Shown: positions 44,701 through 56,800 of the stretch, in pieces
Numbering within the stretch: the stretch's first letter is position 1
Layout: every line of letters begins with the position of its first letter
Source: Lamellibrachia satsuma
Taxonomy: Eukaryota; Annelida; Polychaeta; Sabellida; Siboglinidae
Direction of reading: 5' to 3'
DNA length: 64,000 nucleotides
NCBI GenBank assembly: GCA_033239005.1
Contig: BSQZ01000096.1
Coordinates: 1,792,575-1,856,574 of the forward strand
The notes under the pieces: generated by a model
Database searches by the model: none
Told to the model about the DNA's origin: nothing
Seen by the model: the letters and a program-made list of their open reading frames with translations, nothing else
Position numbers and translations under genes: made by a program

Positions 44701-47700
44701 TAGTACCACAGGTTGTAAGGTAAGTAGCACTGCCAATCACTGGGGCTGGAATAGTACCACAGGTTGTAAGGTAAGTAGTACTGCCAATCACTGGGGCTGG
44801 AATAGTACCACAGGTTGTAAGGTAAGTAGCACTACCAATCACTGTTATTGGAATAGTACCACATGTATGTTAAGTAGCACTACCAATCACTTGTTGGAAT
44901 AGTACCACAGGTTGTAAGGTAAGTAGCACTACCAATCACTGTGGTTGAAATAGTACCACATGGCATATGGTAAGTGGCACTACCAATCACTGTTATTAAA
45001 ATAGTCCCACAGGTTGTAAGGTGTGTAGAACTACCAATCACTGTTGTTAGAATAGTACCACAGGTTGTAAGGTAAGTAGCACTACCAACCACTGTGGATG
45101 AAATAGTACCACATAGCATATGGTAAGTGGCACTACCAATCACTGTTATTAAAATAGTCCCACAGGTTGTAAGGTGAGTAGAACTACCAATCACTGTTGT
45201 TAGAATAGTCCCACAGGTTGTAAGGTAAGTAGAACTACCAGTCACTGTTGTTAGAATAGTACCATAGGTTGTAAGGTAAGTAGAACTATCAATCACTGTT
45301 GTTAGAATAGTACCACAGGTTGTAAGGTAAGTAGAACTATCAATCACTGTTGTTAGAATAGTACCATAGTTTGTAAGGTAAGTAGAACTACCAATCACTG
45401 TTGTTAAAATAGTACCACAGGTTGTAAGGTAAATATAACTACCAATCACTGTTGTTAGAATAGTACCACAGGTTGTAAGGTAAGTAGAACTACCAATCAC
45501 TGGGGCTGGAATAGTACCACAGGTTGTACGGTAAGTGATGTTGCCAATCAGTAGTTGATTATTAAAATTTATGTATTTATTTTAATTAACCACAGAAGTC
45601 CAGTTTAATTATTGTGATCAGGGAAAAGTAGTATATTTTGGTAAGATTTTGAAACTTGGGTCTTCAGTATGTACCTTGAATCATTGGCCATTATGATTCT
45701 GTTCACAGTCTTGCCAGTGCAGTTTGACCGGTGCCGTTGAGGCACAGTGCAACTTGACCACCGGGCAGTGTCCCTGTAAGGCTGGTGTCCAAGGCCCAGA
45801 GTGTAGCACTTGTCTGGACACATACAAACACTTTTCTCCAACTGGCTGTCAATCGTGTCAATGCGATGACCATGGAGTGACCAGTATAGTGTGTGACAAA
45901 CTCACTGGACAGTGTCCATGCAAGGTGAGTACAGGACTGGTCAGTTTCTCTAAACTCACAAGATGGTTATCAAGAGATGTTTGTAGATTGTCAGTTTGTC
46001 ATGGGGAAAGACAACGGATTATCATATGGGATGTTTATGAGCCAGCAGTTGGTGCCAGGTCGATTGTCCAGACTCGTAGAAGAATTATTTCATAGTTTTG
46101 GCCAAAACAACAACTTGGCTGCAGGAATTATTGTTTTTCCTGGTAAACTAACATTCCAAGAAAGCGATGCTTACATATAACGGCAATAATTCTAAAAGCC
46201 AAACACAAATTATCTGTCTTGGTTTTTACCAAAAAATTTACCTTTTTTAAAAAGTCTTATACAGGAGTTTTCTTAAAAGCAAAGAAAGTAACATTTAAAA
46301 AACCATCTGTGACTAGATTGGTTTGTTGTGTTCTTCATCAACAATGATATTACTAATCTATTGCATGTGATTTAATGGAATAATATTATTACTAATCCAT
46401 TGCATGTGATTTAATGGAATAATATTATTACTAATCCATTGCATGTGATTTAATGGAATAATATTACTAATCCATTGCATGTGATTTAACGGAATAATAT
46501 TACTAATCCATTACATGTGATTTAATGGAATAATATTACTAATCCATTGCATGTGATTTAATGGAATAATATTATTACTAATCCATTGCATGTGATTTAA
46601 TGGAATAATATTACTAATCCATTGCATGTGATTTAACAGAATAATATTACTAATCCATTACATGTGATTTAATGGAATAATATTACTAATCCATTACATG
46701 TGATTTAATGGAATAATAGTATTACTAATCCATTGCATGTGATTTAATGGAATAATATTACTAATCCATTGCATGTGATTTAATGGAATAATATTATTAC
46801 TAATCCATTGCATGTGATTTAATGGAATAATATTATTACTAATCCATTGCATGTGATTTAATGGAATAATATTATTACTAATCCATTGCATGTGATTTAA
46901 TGGAATAATAATAGTAACTTATACACTAAAATCCAAAGTAAAAGTTTCTGTAGTGTTTACAAAACTCAAATGCTGATTTAAATACTTTATAATGTTATAA
47001 TTTGTAGCCAAGTGTGATGAAATGCTGCGACACTTTCAGGAGAACACTCAGGGGCTGTTGTGTGACGTATGTCGCAATGGAACATTCAACAAACATGTCA
47101 CCAACCCATCTGGATGTGTCCCCTGCATATGCATGGGTGTCACATCCCAATGCCGCAGCACCACATGGGCTCTTCAAAACATCACTCTGCCATTGGTTGA
47201 ATATTCAGCCAATAAGACCACAGCATTCATCCTCACGGCTGAAGATGGCACCCCATTGGATAATAATGTTACCATGACAACCATCAACAGCACTGATGTC
47301 ATTCAGGCTAATTTGAGTAACAATACCGTGGCTTACTGGCAAACAACTGCAGTATCGGGCGACCTTGTGGCGATGTATTCCAGCTACATTACATTCACAG
47401 TATACTGTGCATCATCAGGGAATGTAACATTGCCAATGGTAGATGCAAAACTGATTATAGTAGGAAGAAATGGCAGCAGATTAGAGGTGAGTGTTCCTAG
47501 GGTTGAACCTGATCAGATGACAGTCGTCACAGTGACAGTATCTGAGTTGACTGTCACACAGACTGGAAGGGACGTCTCCAGAGCCGAGTTGTTGTTGGCT
47601 CTCACTGATGTCCAGGCTGTGCTGCTTCCTGCTTCCTTCAGCCCACAGTCTCACACGACCACGTAAGACTTGTTAACTCATCCATTGACAACTGTAGACA

Positions 47701-47814
47701 AACTTGGCCTACAAAAGTGGCACAATCTTAAATGTTTCACAATCAACAAACACATTTCAATCCCCTACTATTAAGGAAGTGTGAAATGTAAAGATAGACA
47801 CTGATGAATGAGTG

Positions 47815-47845
<31 letters not shown>

Positions 47846-50800
47846 ATATGTGTGTTATGCATATTCCTGTATGTGTTGGTATGAATGAGTGTCATTGCCC
47901 CATATTGCAATCTGGCTAAGGTGTCCTATGTCAGTGCCCCATGTTGCAGTCTGGCTAAGGTGTCCTATGTCAGTGCCCCATGTTACAGTCTGGCCAAGGT
48001 GTCCTCTGTCATTGCCCCATGTTGCAGTCTTGCCAATGTGTCCTCTGTCATTGCCCCCATGTTACAGTCTGACCAAGGTGTTCTATGTCATTGCCTTATG
48101 TTGCAATCTGGCTAAGGTGTTCTATGTCATTGCCCCATGTTGCAGTCTGGCCAGGGTGTCATATGTCATTGCCCCATGTTACAGTCTGACCAAGGTGTTC
48201 TATGTCATTGCCTTATGTTGCAATCTGGCTAAGGTGTTCTATGTCAGTGCCTCATGTTACAGTCTGACCAAGGTGTCCTATGTCATTGCCCCATGTTACA
48301 GTCTGACCAAGGTGTCCTATGTCATTGCCTTATGTTGCAGTCTGGCTAAGGTGTCCTATGTCAGTGCCCCATGTTACAGTCTGGCCAAGGTGTCCTCTGT
48401 CATTGCCCCATGTTGCAGTCTTGCCAATGTGTCCTCTGTCATTGCCCCCATGTTACAGTCTGACCAAGGTGTTCTATGTCATTGCCTTATGTTGCAATCT
48501 GGCTAAGGTGTTCTATGTCATTGCCCCATGTTGCAGTCTGGCCAGGGTGTTCTATGTCAGTGCCTCATGTTACAGTCTGACCAAGGTGTTCTATGTCATT
48601 GCCTTATGTTGCAATCTGGCTAAGGTGTTCTATGTCAGTGCCCCATGTTACAGTCTGACCAAGGTGTCCTATGTCATTGCCTTATGTTGCAGTCTGACCA
48701 AGGTGTCCTATGTCATTGCCCCATGTTACAGTCTGACCAAGGTGTCCTATGTCATTGCCCCGTGTTACAGTCTGGCCAAGGTGTCCTATGTCATTGCCCC
48801 ATGTTGCAATCTGGCTAAGGTGTCCTATGTCATTGCCCCATGTTGCAGTCTGGCCAGGGTGTCATATGCCACAGCCAGTGCCCTAGGGGTGGGGCCAGTG
48901 CCCTCTGCTGTTGAACAGTGCTACTGTGGTGCCTCGTACACTGGCCTCTCATGTCAGGTAACAAGTGTTTGTATTTATAAATGTTATTGAAATATCCGTA
49001 CAGAGTACAATTCAATTTCAATTCATTATTTCTAAATTAAATTATAAACATACAACATATGCACATTGTAAAAATGTGCATTTGTAAAAAAATTTATGGA
49101 AAGAAAAGTACAAGTGCTTTCACTTTCCCCCAATATCAGTGTAACATGTACATGTTAAAAACATGCATCAATTTATAGTATATTGTTAGTAAAAAAGTTA
49201 GTAAAAAAATTACATGATTATTATAATTCATATTTTCCAGCAGTACAAAATAAATTTCATTATGCTAAAGTTGTAGTTGAAAAAGGGTTTTAGCTTTTTA
49301 ACTGCTATATAAATATTTGAAGCATCTGGGATATTACCACAATAATACTGAAGAAGTATACAAAATATAAACATAATTACAAACTAGACTTGTCATGTGG
49401 CGAGTGGCTCCCACACAGACGATGGCAGCCACAGTTCAACAGTAACTTCCACTGTGTTGTTTACACAGTGCTTGTATTGCAGTTGGTGTTAGCAAGGAGT
49501 ACAGTGTCAAATGTTGTTGCACTAGTGCTTTGGAACACACGCTGCCAGTGTCAAATGTTGTTGCACTCGTGCTTTGGAACACGCTGCCAGTGTCAAATGT
49601 TGTTGCACTAGTGCTTTGGAACACACGCTGCCAGTGTCAAATGTTGTTGCACTAGTGCTTTGGAACACGCTGCCAGTGTCACTTTGAATATCTGGTTCAG
49701 CTGCATCTTTCAAGGTCCTGAAAACATTCCTGTTATTGCTTGAACAACTGCCATTTTAAAATTAATTTAATCTTTTATCATTTAACTTATTGAAAGTTAA
49801 ATGGTAAAAGATTAAATTAATTTTAAAATGGCAGCTGATTTAGTTTATCGCAAATCCGGTTCTTTGATGTCCTAATATGTAGTGTGTGAATAGTTTTAAG
49901 TAATATCTGCAGTCGTTTTAATTAAAAAGTGCACATTTTTGTTCAAATCATCGAAAGAATTGACTTTAGTCGTTATATCTGGTAAGGTTCGAAATAGTAG
50001 ATATCCAAAATGGTAATTATGGGGTCAAGGCTGATCATGGGCGTGACTTCCATCCTTTTGCTGATCACATGAGAAAATTATGAAATTTCACCAAGAATGA
50101 AATTCGTGAGTTCAGCGTTTCCATTTTTATTTCAATAAGTTCTGCATGCAGAATTAAATAATTTGTCTGATCATTTCACACAAAAAATACACACAAAAGT
50201 TGCACAAAGGAAGTAGCGTGTCGCAGTGATGCTGGGTAGGTTTGAATTTTTGCAAAATGAATTTAAAATGAGACGAGCAAACAAATCCGATTGATGAGGC
50301 ACGTTTAATTACATTACCTTTAAATTAATTTTATTAGTCTTTAACACGGTTTTTATACGCATTTGTTTTTATGCATAATATATAAATATATAGAGTTATT
50401 TGTTTATTGCTTTTTATGTAACACGCATTGAGCTATTTAAGGAAACTATGCTATAAAAACAAAGTTAGTATTAAAGGCGGCCTAACTGCAATGTGCATCA
50501 CCAACTGTACAAGGATGTGTCTGTCTGTAGTCTTGTGCCGATGGCTATTGGAGGGGTGACACAGCAACTGGCCATGACTACCTGGGTTTCTGTGTGCCCT
50601 GTCACTGCAACGACCATGCCAACTCCTGTGACAGTGACACGGGCGAGTGTCACCATTGTCAACACAACACAACAGGTCAGTGTCACAGAGTGTCTGTGTC
50701 ATCATTGTCAACACAACAAGTCAGTGTCACACGGTGTCCATGTCATCATTGTCAACAGGTCAGTGTCATGGAGTGTCCAAGTCATCATTGTCAACACAGC

Positions 50801-53800
50801 AGGTCAGTGTCACAGTTTCCGTGTCATCATTGCAGACCTGCCTACCATTCCGGATTGTCCGGAATGTTTACGGAAATACACCTCAAATTACGGTATTACG
50901 GCGAGGGATAAAAATATTACGGAATTTTAATTGGTCACGACGATCACTAATAATTTTTGTTTTACCCGAATTTAGCTTCCATTGTATACAACAGGTGGCA
51001 GCATATATACTGCAGTGTGTTGTGACATGATTTTTCATTCGCTGTTGCTGTTCGTAATTTAACCAATTGAAAACAACATTACAATAAATTCGCATTCCGC
51101 GCTCAAACGGAAAGACGTGAACGCGACACGAACGGAAGGAGATAGAGACAAAAATGGCGGAGATTGAATCGGTACCACCAGCCAAGAAAAAATGTGTGCT
51201 TCAAAAGTTTAAGAAAGAATATACACAGACATGGCCTCTACAGCAATCAAACTCAAAGAAGGGGGTCAGCCTTTTGCATTGCCAGATTTGAGAAATCGAA
51301 TTTTTGATACCGCATGGTGGCCGTGACGATTGCAGGTACTGACTACTCTAGTCACTAGTGTGTTGTAGTGACTGTCCAACTAAGTCTAAGACTAACTCAC
51401 TATGTCAGTGTTTTTACTAGCGAGTTGATACGAAACTTTGCTGGGGTAGGCTAATATATACTAGAGTAGATTAGACGATGACTAGACAACTAACATTAGT
51501 GTATCGTAATGTCAGTGACATGGTCTTGGCTTATAAATTACAGTTACGGATGCGAAATTAGTAACGACTAACGTTAGCCTATTTTGTCATCAAAGTGGTT
51601 CCATGCTAGTTATCACAGGTCTCTCTCTAAGAAGACCAGGCCTGAAGTAGGCTGACAGCACTCTAATCAGACGGGTCTTGTGTTGACAAAACTAGATGCC
51701 ATAGAGTGCAATGTAAAGTTCTTTGTTACAAATTTCACCTGTCGATTCTGAACTTATTTCAAAGGTAATTTAATATTAAAAAACACAAAATTATTGAGGT
51801 TCTTTCAGTTGCTTAAACTGCGACTTTAAAAGATAGTACAGCACAGTACAGCAGTTGTAGACAGTGTAAATTGGTTATAAATGCATTTACATTAAACACA
51901 TTTACACTTCTGCACATTACCACCAATGCTTGTTATGAGTATCTGCATTACTGATCTGTTAACTGAATGCTTCCGAACACCTCTCGTGGTTTATTAATGA
52001 TAATTCTGTTTTGGGGCAACCATCGCCATAGGAACAACCCAGTATTAAAGTATTACTGACAGTGGTGCCATTTTCCTGACAATACTTGACACGGTTTTGA
52101 ACTATTACTGACAACAGGCCTATATTCCTGAAAATTAGTATGAAGACATAGCAGGATTACTGACCGGACATTTTTGGTGTAGGCAGGTCTGTCATTGTCA
52201 ACACAGCAGATCAGTGCCATGGAGTGTCCGTGTCATCATTATGAACACAACAGGTCAGTGTTACAGTGTCCGTGTCATCATTGTCAACACAACACAGCAG
52301 TGAGAGACATGAACACTGTTGCTGCATTCAACTAGGTATTCCAAAGTGGCTGTCGCGGCTGGCGAAAACTGCTGCAGAAGGCCGGTTTTGGGTGATGTTC
52401 AAAAATCAATATAAAATCACTTATACCATTTTGAGCTACAAATTTTACCTCAATAAATGTTGGTATCTTTCCTCTGTTGTTCAGTGATTATCAATTGCTT
52501 TAAAAAGGCTTACTTATTTGTTGATGAATTTTTGAAAGTGACGGGTTGGTGGCCGCGAAAAGCGATGTTCCGAATTCGCGTCGCCGACATTTGCATGCCA
52601 CCATATTTCGTCGCTTCGCGGAGGACAGCATAACCTCGGGTGACGCTGAATTTATGCTGAGGTCAAAGGGGAGATGTTCAGCCATCGATACATATAATTT
52701 TTGTTCAAAACGAATCCCGCGAAGATAAAATTTTTCGATGATGAAATTTTCTTTTTGTTGTTTGACATGAACCAGAAAATTATTTCTCAACATACTATAT
52801 ATCATTAAATAGGCCAGCATGTGTTCTTTTTAAAAAACTTTGTTTAATTTGTAATCAAACAATGGCTTCCCTCCGTTGGCCGGTCAAAGTCCCCCCCCAC
52901 TAATAAATGCCAGCGAGTTCGAAAACATGGCGGCGAAGGTGTGTCCGTGTCCGCGCTGTGAGACGTTGGAATCATCTGCTTCGCAGAACGTCACTCAGAA
53001 ACATGTTAACTTCACCCAGAAAGGTAAGTTATTGTATATTTTCATTATGTGAAGTAATATTTGATTAGTTTAATGATAATACGTGATAACGTTTAGCATC
53101 AAATAGTTGAGTCGAAGCCGATGCCATGCGTCCGACTTTCACGGGATCGGTCCCCCATACGATGCGAACGTTTTATTTCTTTTTAGGCAACCTGTCTACC
53201 CAACAATACCAACAGTTTGTGTCCCAAATATATGCGAAGCATTTGAATTATTAACATATCTTATTTAGTGTTAGTTTCTGCTGAATGAGAAAAATTCGTT
53301 GATCACGTGACCAGTTTGTTTCTCGTTGCGTTGCAATACCGAGTTGCCACGATATTGCGCGATGGCCTATGCACGAAGTTAGGATGCAATTATACATGTT
53401 TTAGCGACAATATTTTCATGGTTACCCGTATAAACTTTGTTTTGTTTATTGGTATATTATTAAATGAGCACTGACATTTTTTTCTCGGGCAGAATACCCA
53501 TCCATTTTTAGATTAACTGGAATAATGCAACTTTATATTAACTTAAGCTTTAATCTGTTCATGCACGTAGTATTTGTTTGACTGTACAGGCAATTTGTTA
53601 TTTTATCATATTGTAGTAATTGTATATTGATATATTGGCTGACTCAGTGAATTGTAAAATTATAAACAAGTCAACTGTCACTTTACTTTATTCCATTTCA
53701 TAAGCTGCACTTCAAATCCCAAACGGAGGTTCAGGGACCGACAGATTGGCAACCAAACTGGAATGATTGCCAGTTTGGTTGGTAATTAATTTTGATTTCC

Positions 53801-56800
53801 CCTTTTTTTTAGTTGGAGCTTCATATTGGTTTTGTGATGTGAAAATCTTCCATCCTGGCTGACTGGTGCAACTTGAGTGACGACCACTTTCAACAGTTGA
53901 TGTTTGTCAAATGTAACCAGGTCTTGTAATAGTCCTAAATTGTAATAGTACACAGTAGACAAAACGAGAAATTTGGATGACAGAGAAGACAAAATAAGTA
54001 AAACAGCAGATACGTTAATTATGAAAAGCACACTTGGGAAGGAAATGTATTTGTATTATAACTTAGATGTATTTAACAATTAAAAAACACTGTATTTGCA
54101 TTTGACCAAGTGTATTTGTTATATTAATAAACATATTTAATAAATGGTATATATGTGTCCAATGCTTTTTATGTTTGTTTATTATTGTTTGCTTATGTAT
54201 AATGTTAAGGGCTCACAAACAATGTTCTTTTAAGTAGAGAATGACCAGTACTGTCGTGTGTAGTTCATGCCAGCCGTGAAGTCAATTTCAACAGATTATG
54301 AGAAAATCACGAGTCTGTAAATCCTCTCTTGACTGAAGGTCACGAAGAGTCTGAAATGATAGATATGATTTTACATCTGAATAGCTTTTAGTAATTTATC
54401 TCCCTAGTATTTTTTGTGTGCAAGTAGCTACACAAAATAGCAGTTTTGGCATCATAAACACTGTTCGGCACATTGTTTTATTTGAGGCAAACGTTTGTGT
54501 AATTGCGATATGTTGCCCTTTACTGCCTTAAAAGTCAAGGTTAACCTTAAAGAACCCAAGCTCTGTATGTTTTAAATGCATTGATGAAAGTTATACCATT
54601 CCACAGATACAAAAATTATCCCTGTACCTCAGTTATGTCAAAAGTTATGAACTGTCAAAGAGTTATAAATTTTGACGTGTTTTGACCCATCAGCACAAAT
54701 TAAGGAAATTTACATTTTCAAAATAAAATTGTGAATTGTATGTTGATCTTACGTGCTTGAAAAAAATTGGGTGTGGTCTATATGTATGCTGAATAAAAAA
54801 AACAAAAGTTTTGAGAGTTCAGGTTGTGTTGTTTGATATTTGTGGTGTCTCAAAGTAGGCCTTTCGGCCAAATTCGGATTTTGACGAAAAATGTACGTAG
54901 TTAAAAAATCGGGGAAAAAATCATATCTCTGCTAAATATTGGAGTACAAATATAAAATTTATATCACTGTGTTCAGAATCAAAAGCTCTATCAAATGGCA
55001 TAATTTAAAAATAACTTGGTGGAGTTTGAAAAATCACTTTGGAATACCTAATTCAACTCATTGTTAAAGACACGTCTGTTCCGTGCAGCCTTTGGGGCTT
55101 TACTTTAAATAATAGCAATGTAGTTTTATTGGCAAGGACCATTTACTTATTAACTGGTTTTAACTCATCTTAATTTATTTAATTGGTTTAAACTTATCTT
55201 GATTGATCTCAATCTGTCTTCACTGATCTTACATATTTTACATTATTAGCGCCTGTGAGCAGGATTTTACATATGAATAATGTATTATTGTGTTTGCTGT
55301 GTTACACAGGTGTCCACTGCGAGCTGTGCCGTGATATATTGTGTTTGCTGTGTTACACAGGTGTCCACTGCCAGCTGTGCCATGATTTATTATTGTGTTT
55401 GCTGTGTTACACAGGTGTCCACTGCGAGTTGTGCCATGATTTATTATTGTGTTTGCTGTGTTACACAGGTGTCCACTGCGAGCTGTGCCGTGATATATTG
55501 TGTTTGCTGTGTTACACAGGTGTCCACTGCCAGCTGTGCCATGATTTATTATTGTGTTTGCTGTGTTACACAGATGTTCACTGCAAGCTGTGCCATGATT
55601 TATTATTGTGTTTGCTGTGTTACACAGGTGTCCACTGCGAGTTGTGCCATGATTTATTATTGTGTTTGCTGTGTTACACAGATGTCCACTGCAAGCTGTG
55701 CTGTTATTTATTATTGTGTTTGCTGTGTTACACAGCTGTCCACTGCCAGCTGTGCCATGATTTATTATTGTGTTTGCTGTGTTACACAAGTGTCCACTGT
55801 GAATTGTGCTTTGATTTATTATTGTGTTTGCTGTGTTACACAGGTGTCCACTGCGAGTTGTGCCGTGATGGTCACTACGGAAATGCTACAGAGAGCATGG
55901 AGACAGACTGCCATGAATGTCCGTGCTATGTCCCGAGAGTGATCAATGCTACATGTGCCTTAACCGATGGTCAGCCTGTCTGCTCCCACTGCCAGGACGG
56001 CTACACTGGACCAAAGTGTGACCAGTATGTACAGCCATGTCTAGTGTTAGAGGCAGCAGATGGTAGAAGTCATTAGCCCAGCCGTGTTTAGTGCTAGAGG
56101 CAGCAGATGGTAGAAGTCATTAGCCCAGCCGTGTCTAGTGCTAGAGGCAGCAGATGGTAGAAACCATTAGCCCAGCCGTGTCTAGTGCTAGAGGCAGCAG
56201 ACGGTAGAAGTCATTAGCCCTGCTGTGTCTAGTGCTAGAGGCAGCAGATGGTAGAAACCATTAGCCCAGCCATGTCTAGTGCTAGAGGCAGCAGACGGTA
56301 GAAGTCATTAGCCCTGCTGTGTCTAGTGCTAGAGGCAGCAGATGGTAGAAATCATTAGCCCAGCCGTGTCTAGTGCTAGAGGCAGCAGATGGTAGAAATC
56401 ATTAGCCCAGCCGTGTCTAGTGCTAGAGGCAGCAGATGGTAGAAATCATTAGCCCAGCCGTGTCTAGTGCTAGAGGCAGCAGACGGTAGAAATCATTAGC
56501 CCTGCTGTGTCTAGTGCTAGAGGCAGCAGATGGTAGAAATCATTAGCCCAGCCGTGTCTGGTGCTAGAGGCAGCAGATGATAGAAATCATTAGCCCAGCC
56601 ATGTCTAGTGCTAGAGACAGCAGACGGTAGAAATCATTAGCCCAGCCGTGTCTAGTGCTAGAGGCAGCAGATGGTAGAAATCATTAGCCCAGCCGTGTCT
56701 AGTGCTAGAGGCAGCAGATGATAGAAGTCATTAGCCAAGCCATGTCAAGTGCTAGAGGCAGCAGATGGTAGAAATCATTAGCCCTGCCGTGTCTAGTGCA

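Larger units (their letters stand above)
50676..52310 (+). repeat. ~45-bp array copying laminin exon 20 end plus donor, split by a transposon
   Basis: Copies of gtgtcatcattgtcaacaca followed by acag|gtcagtgtcac at 50676-50832 and 52192-52310. The unit contains the exon-like cattgtcaacacaacacaac and the GTCAGT donor. Some copies have lost the donor (aagtcagt, agatcagt). The two parts are separated by the element at 50833-52191. Confidence 0.9.

Noticed and set aside
47010..47039. Earlier acceptor (tttgtag at 47001-47007) for laminin exon 18
   Set aside because: It would enter exon 18 out of frame with exon 17. The acceptor at 47039 gives the expected [15 protein letters not shown] continuity.
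52500..52820. Minus-strand frame of 106 codons in the 52333-55050 transposon
   Set aside because: No recognisable domain, and the overlapping plus strand is equally open. Possible but unsupported.
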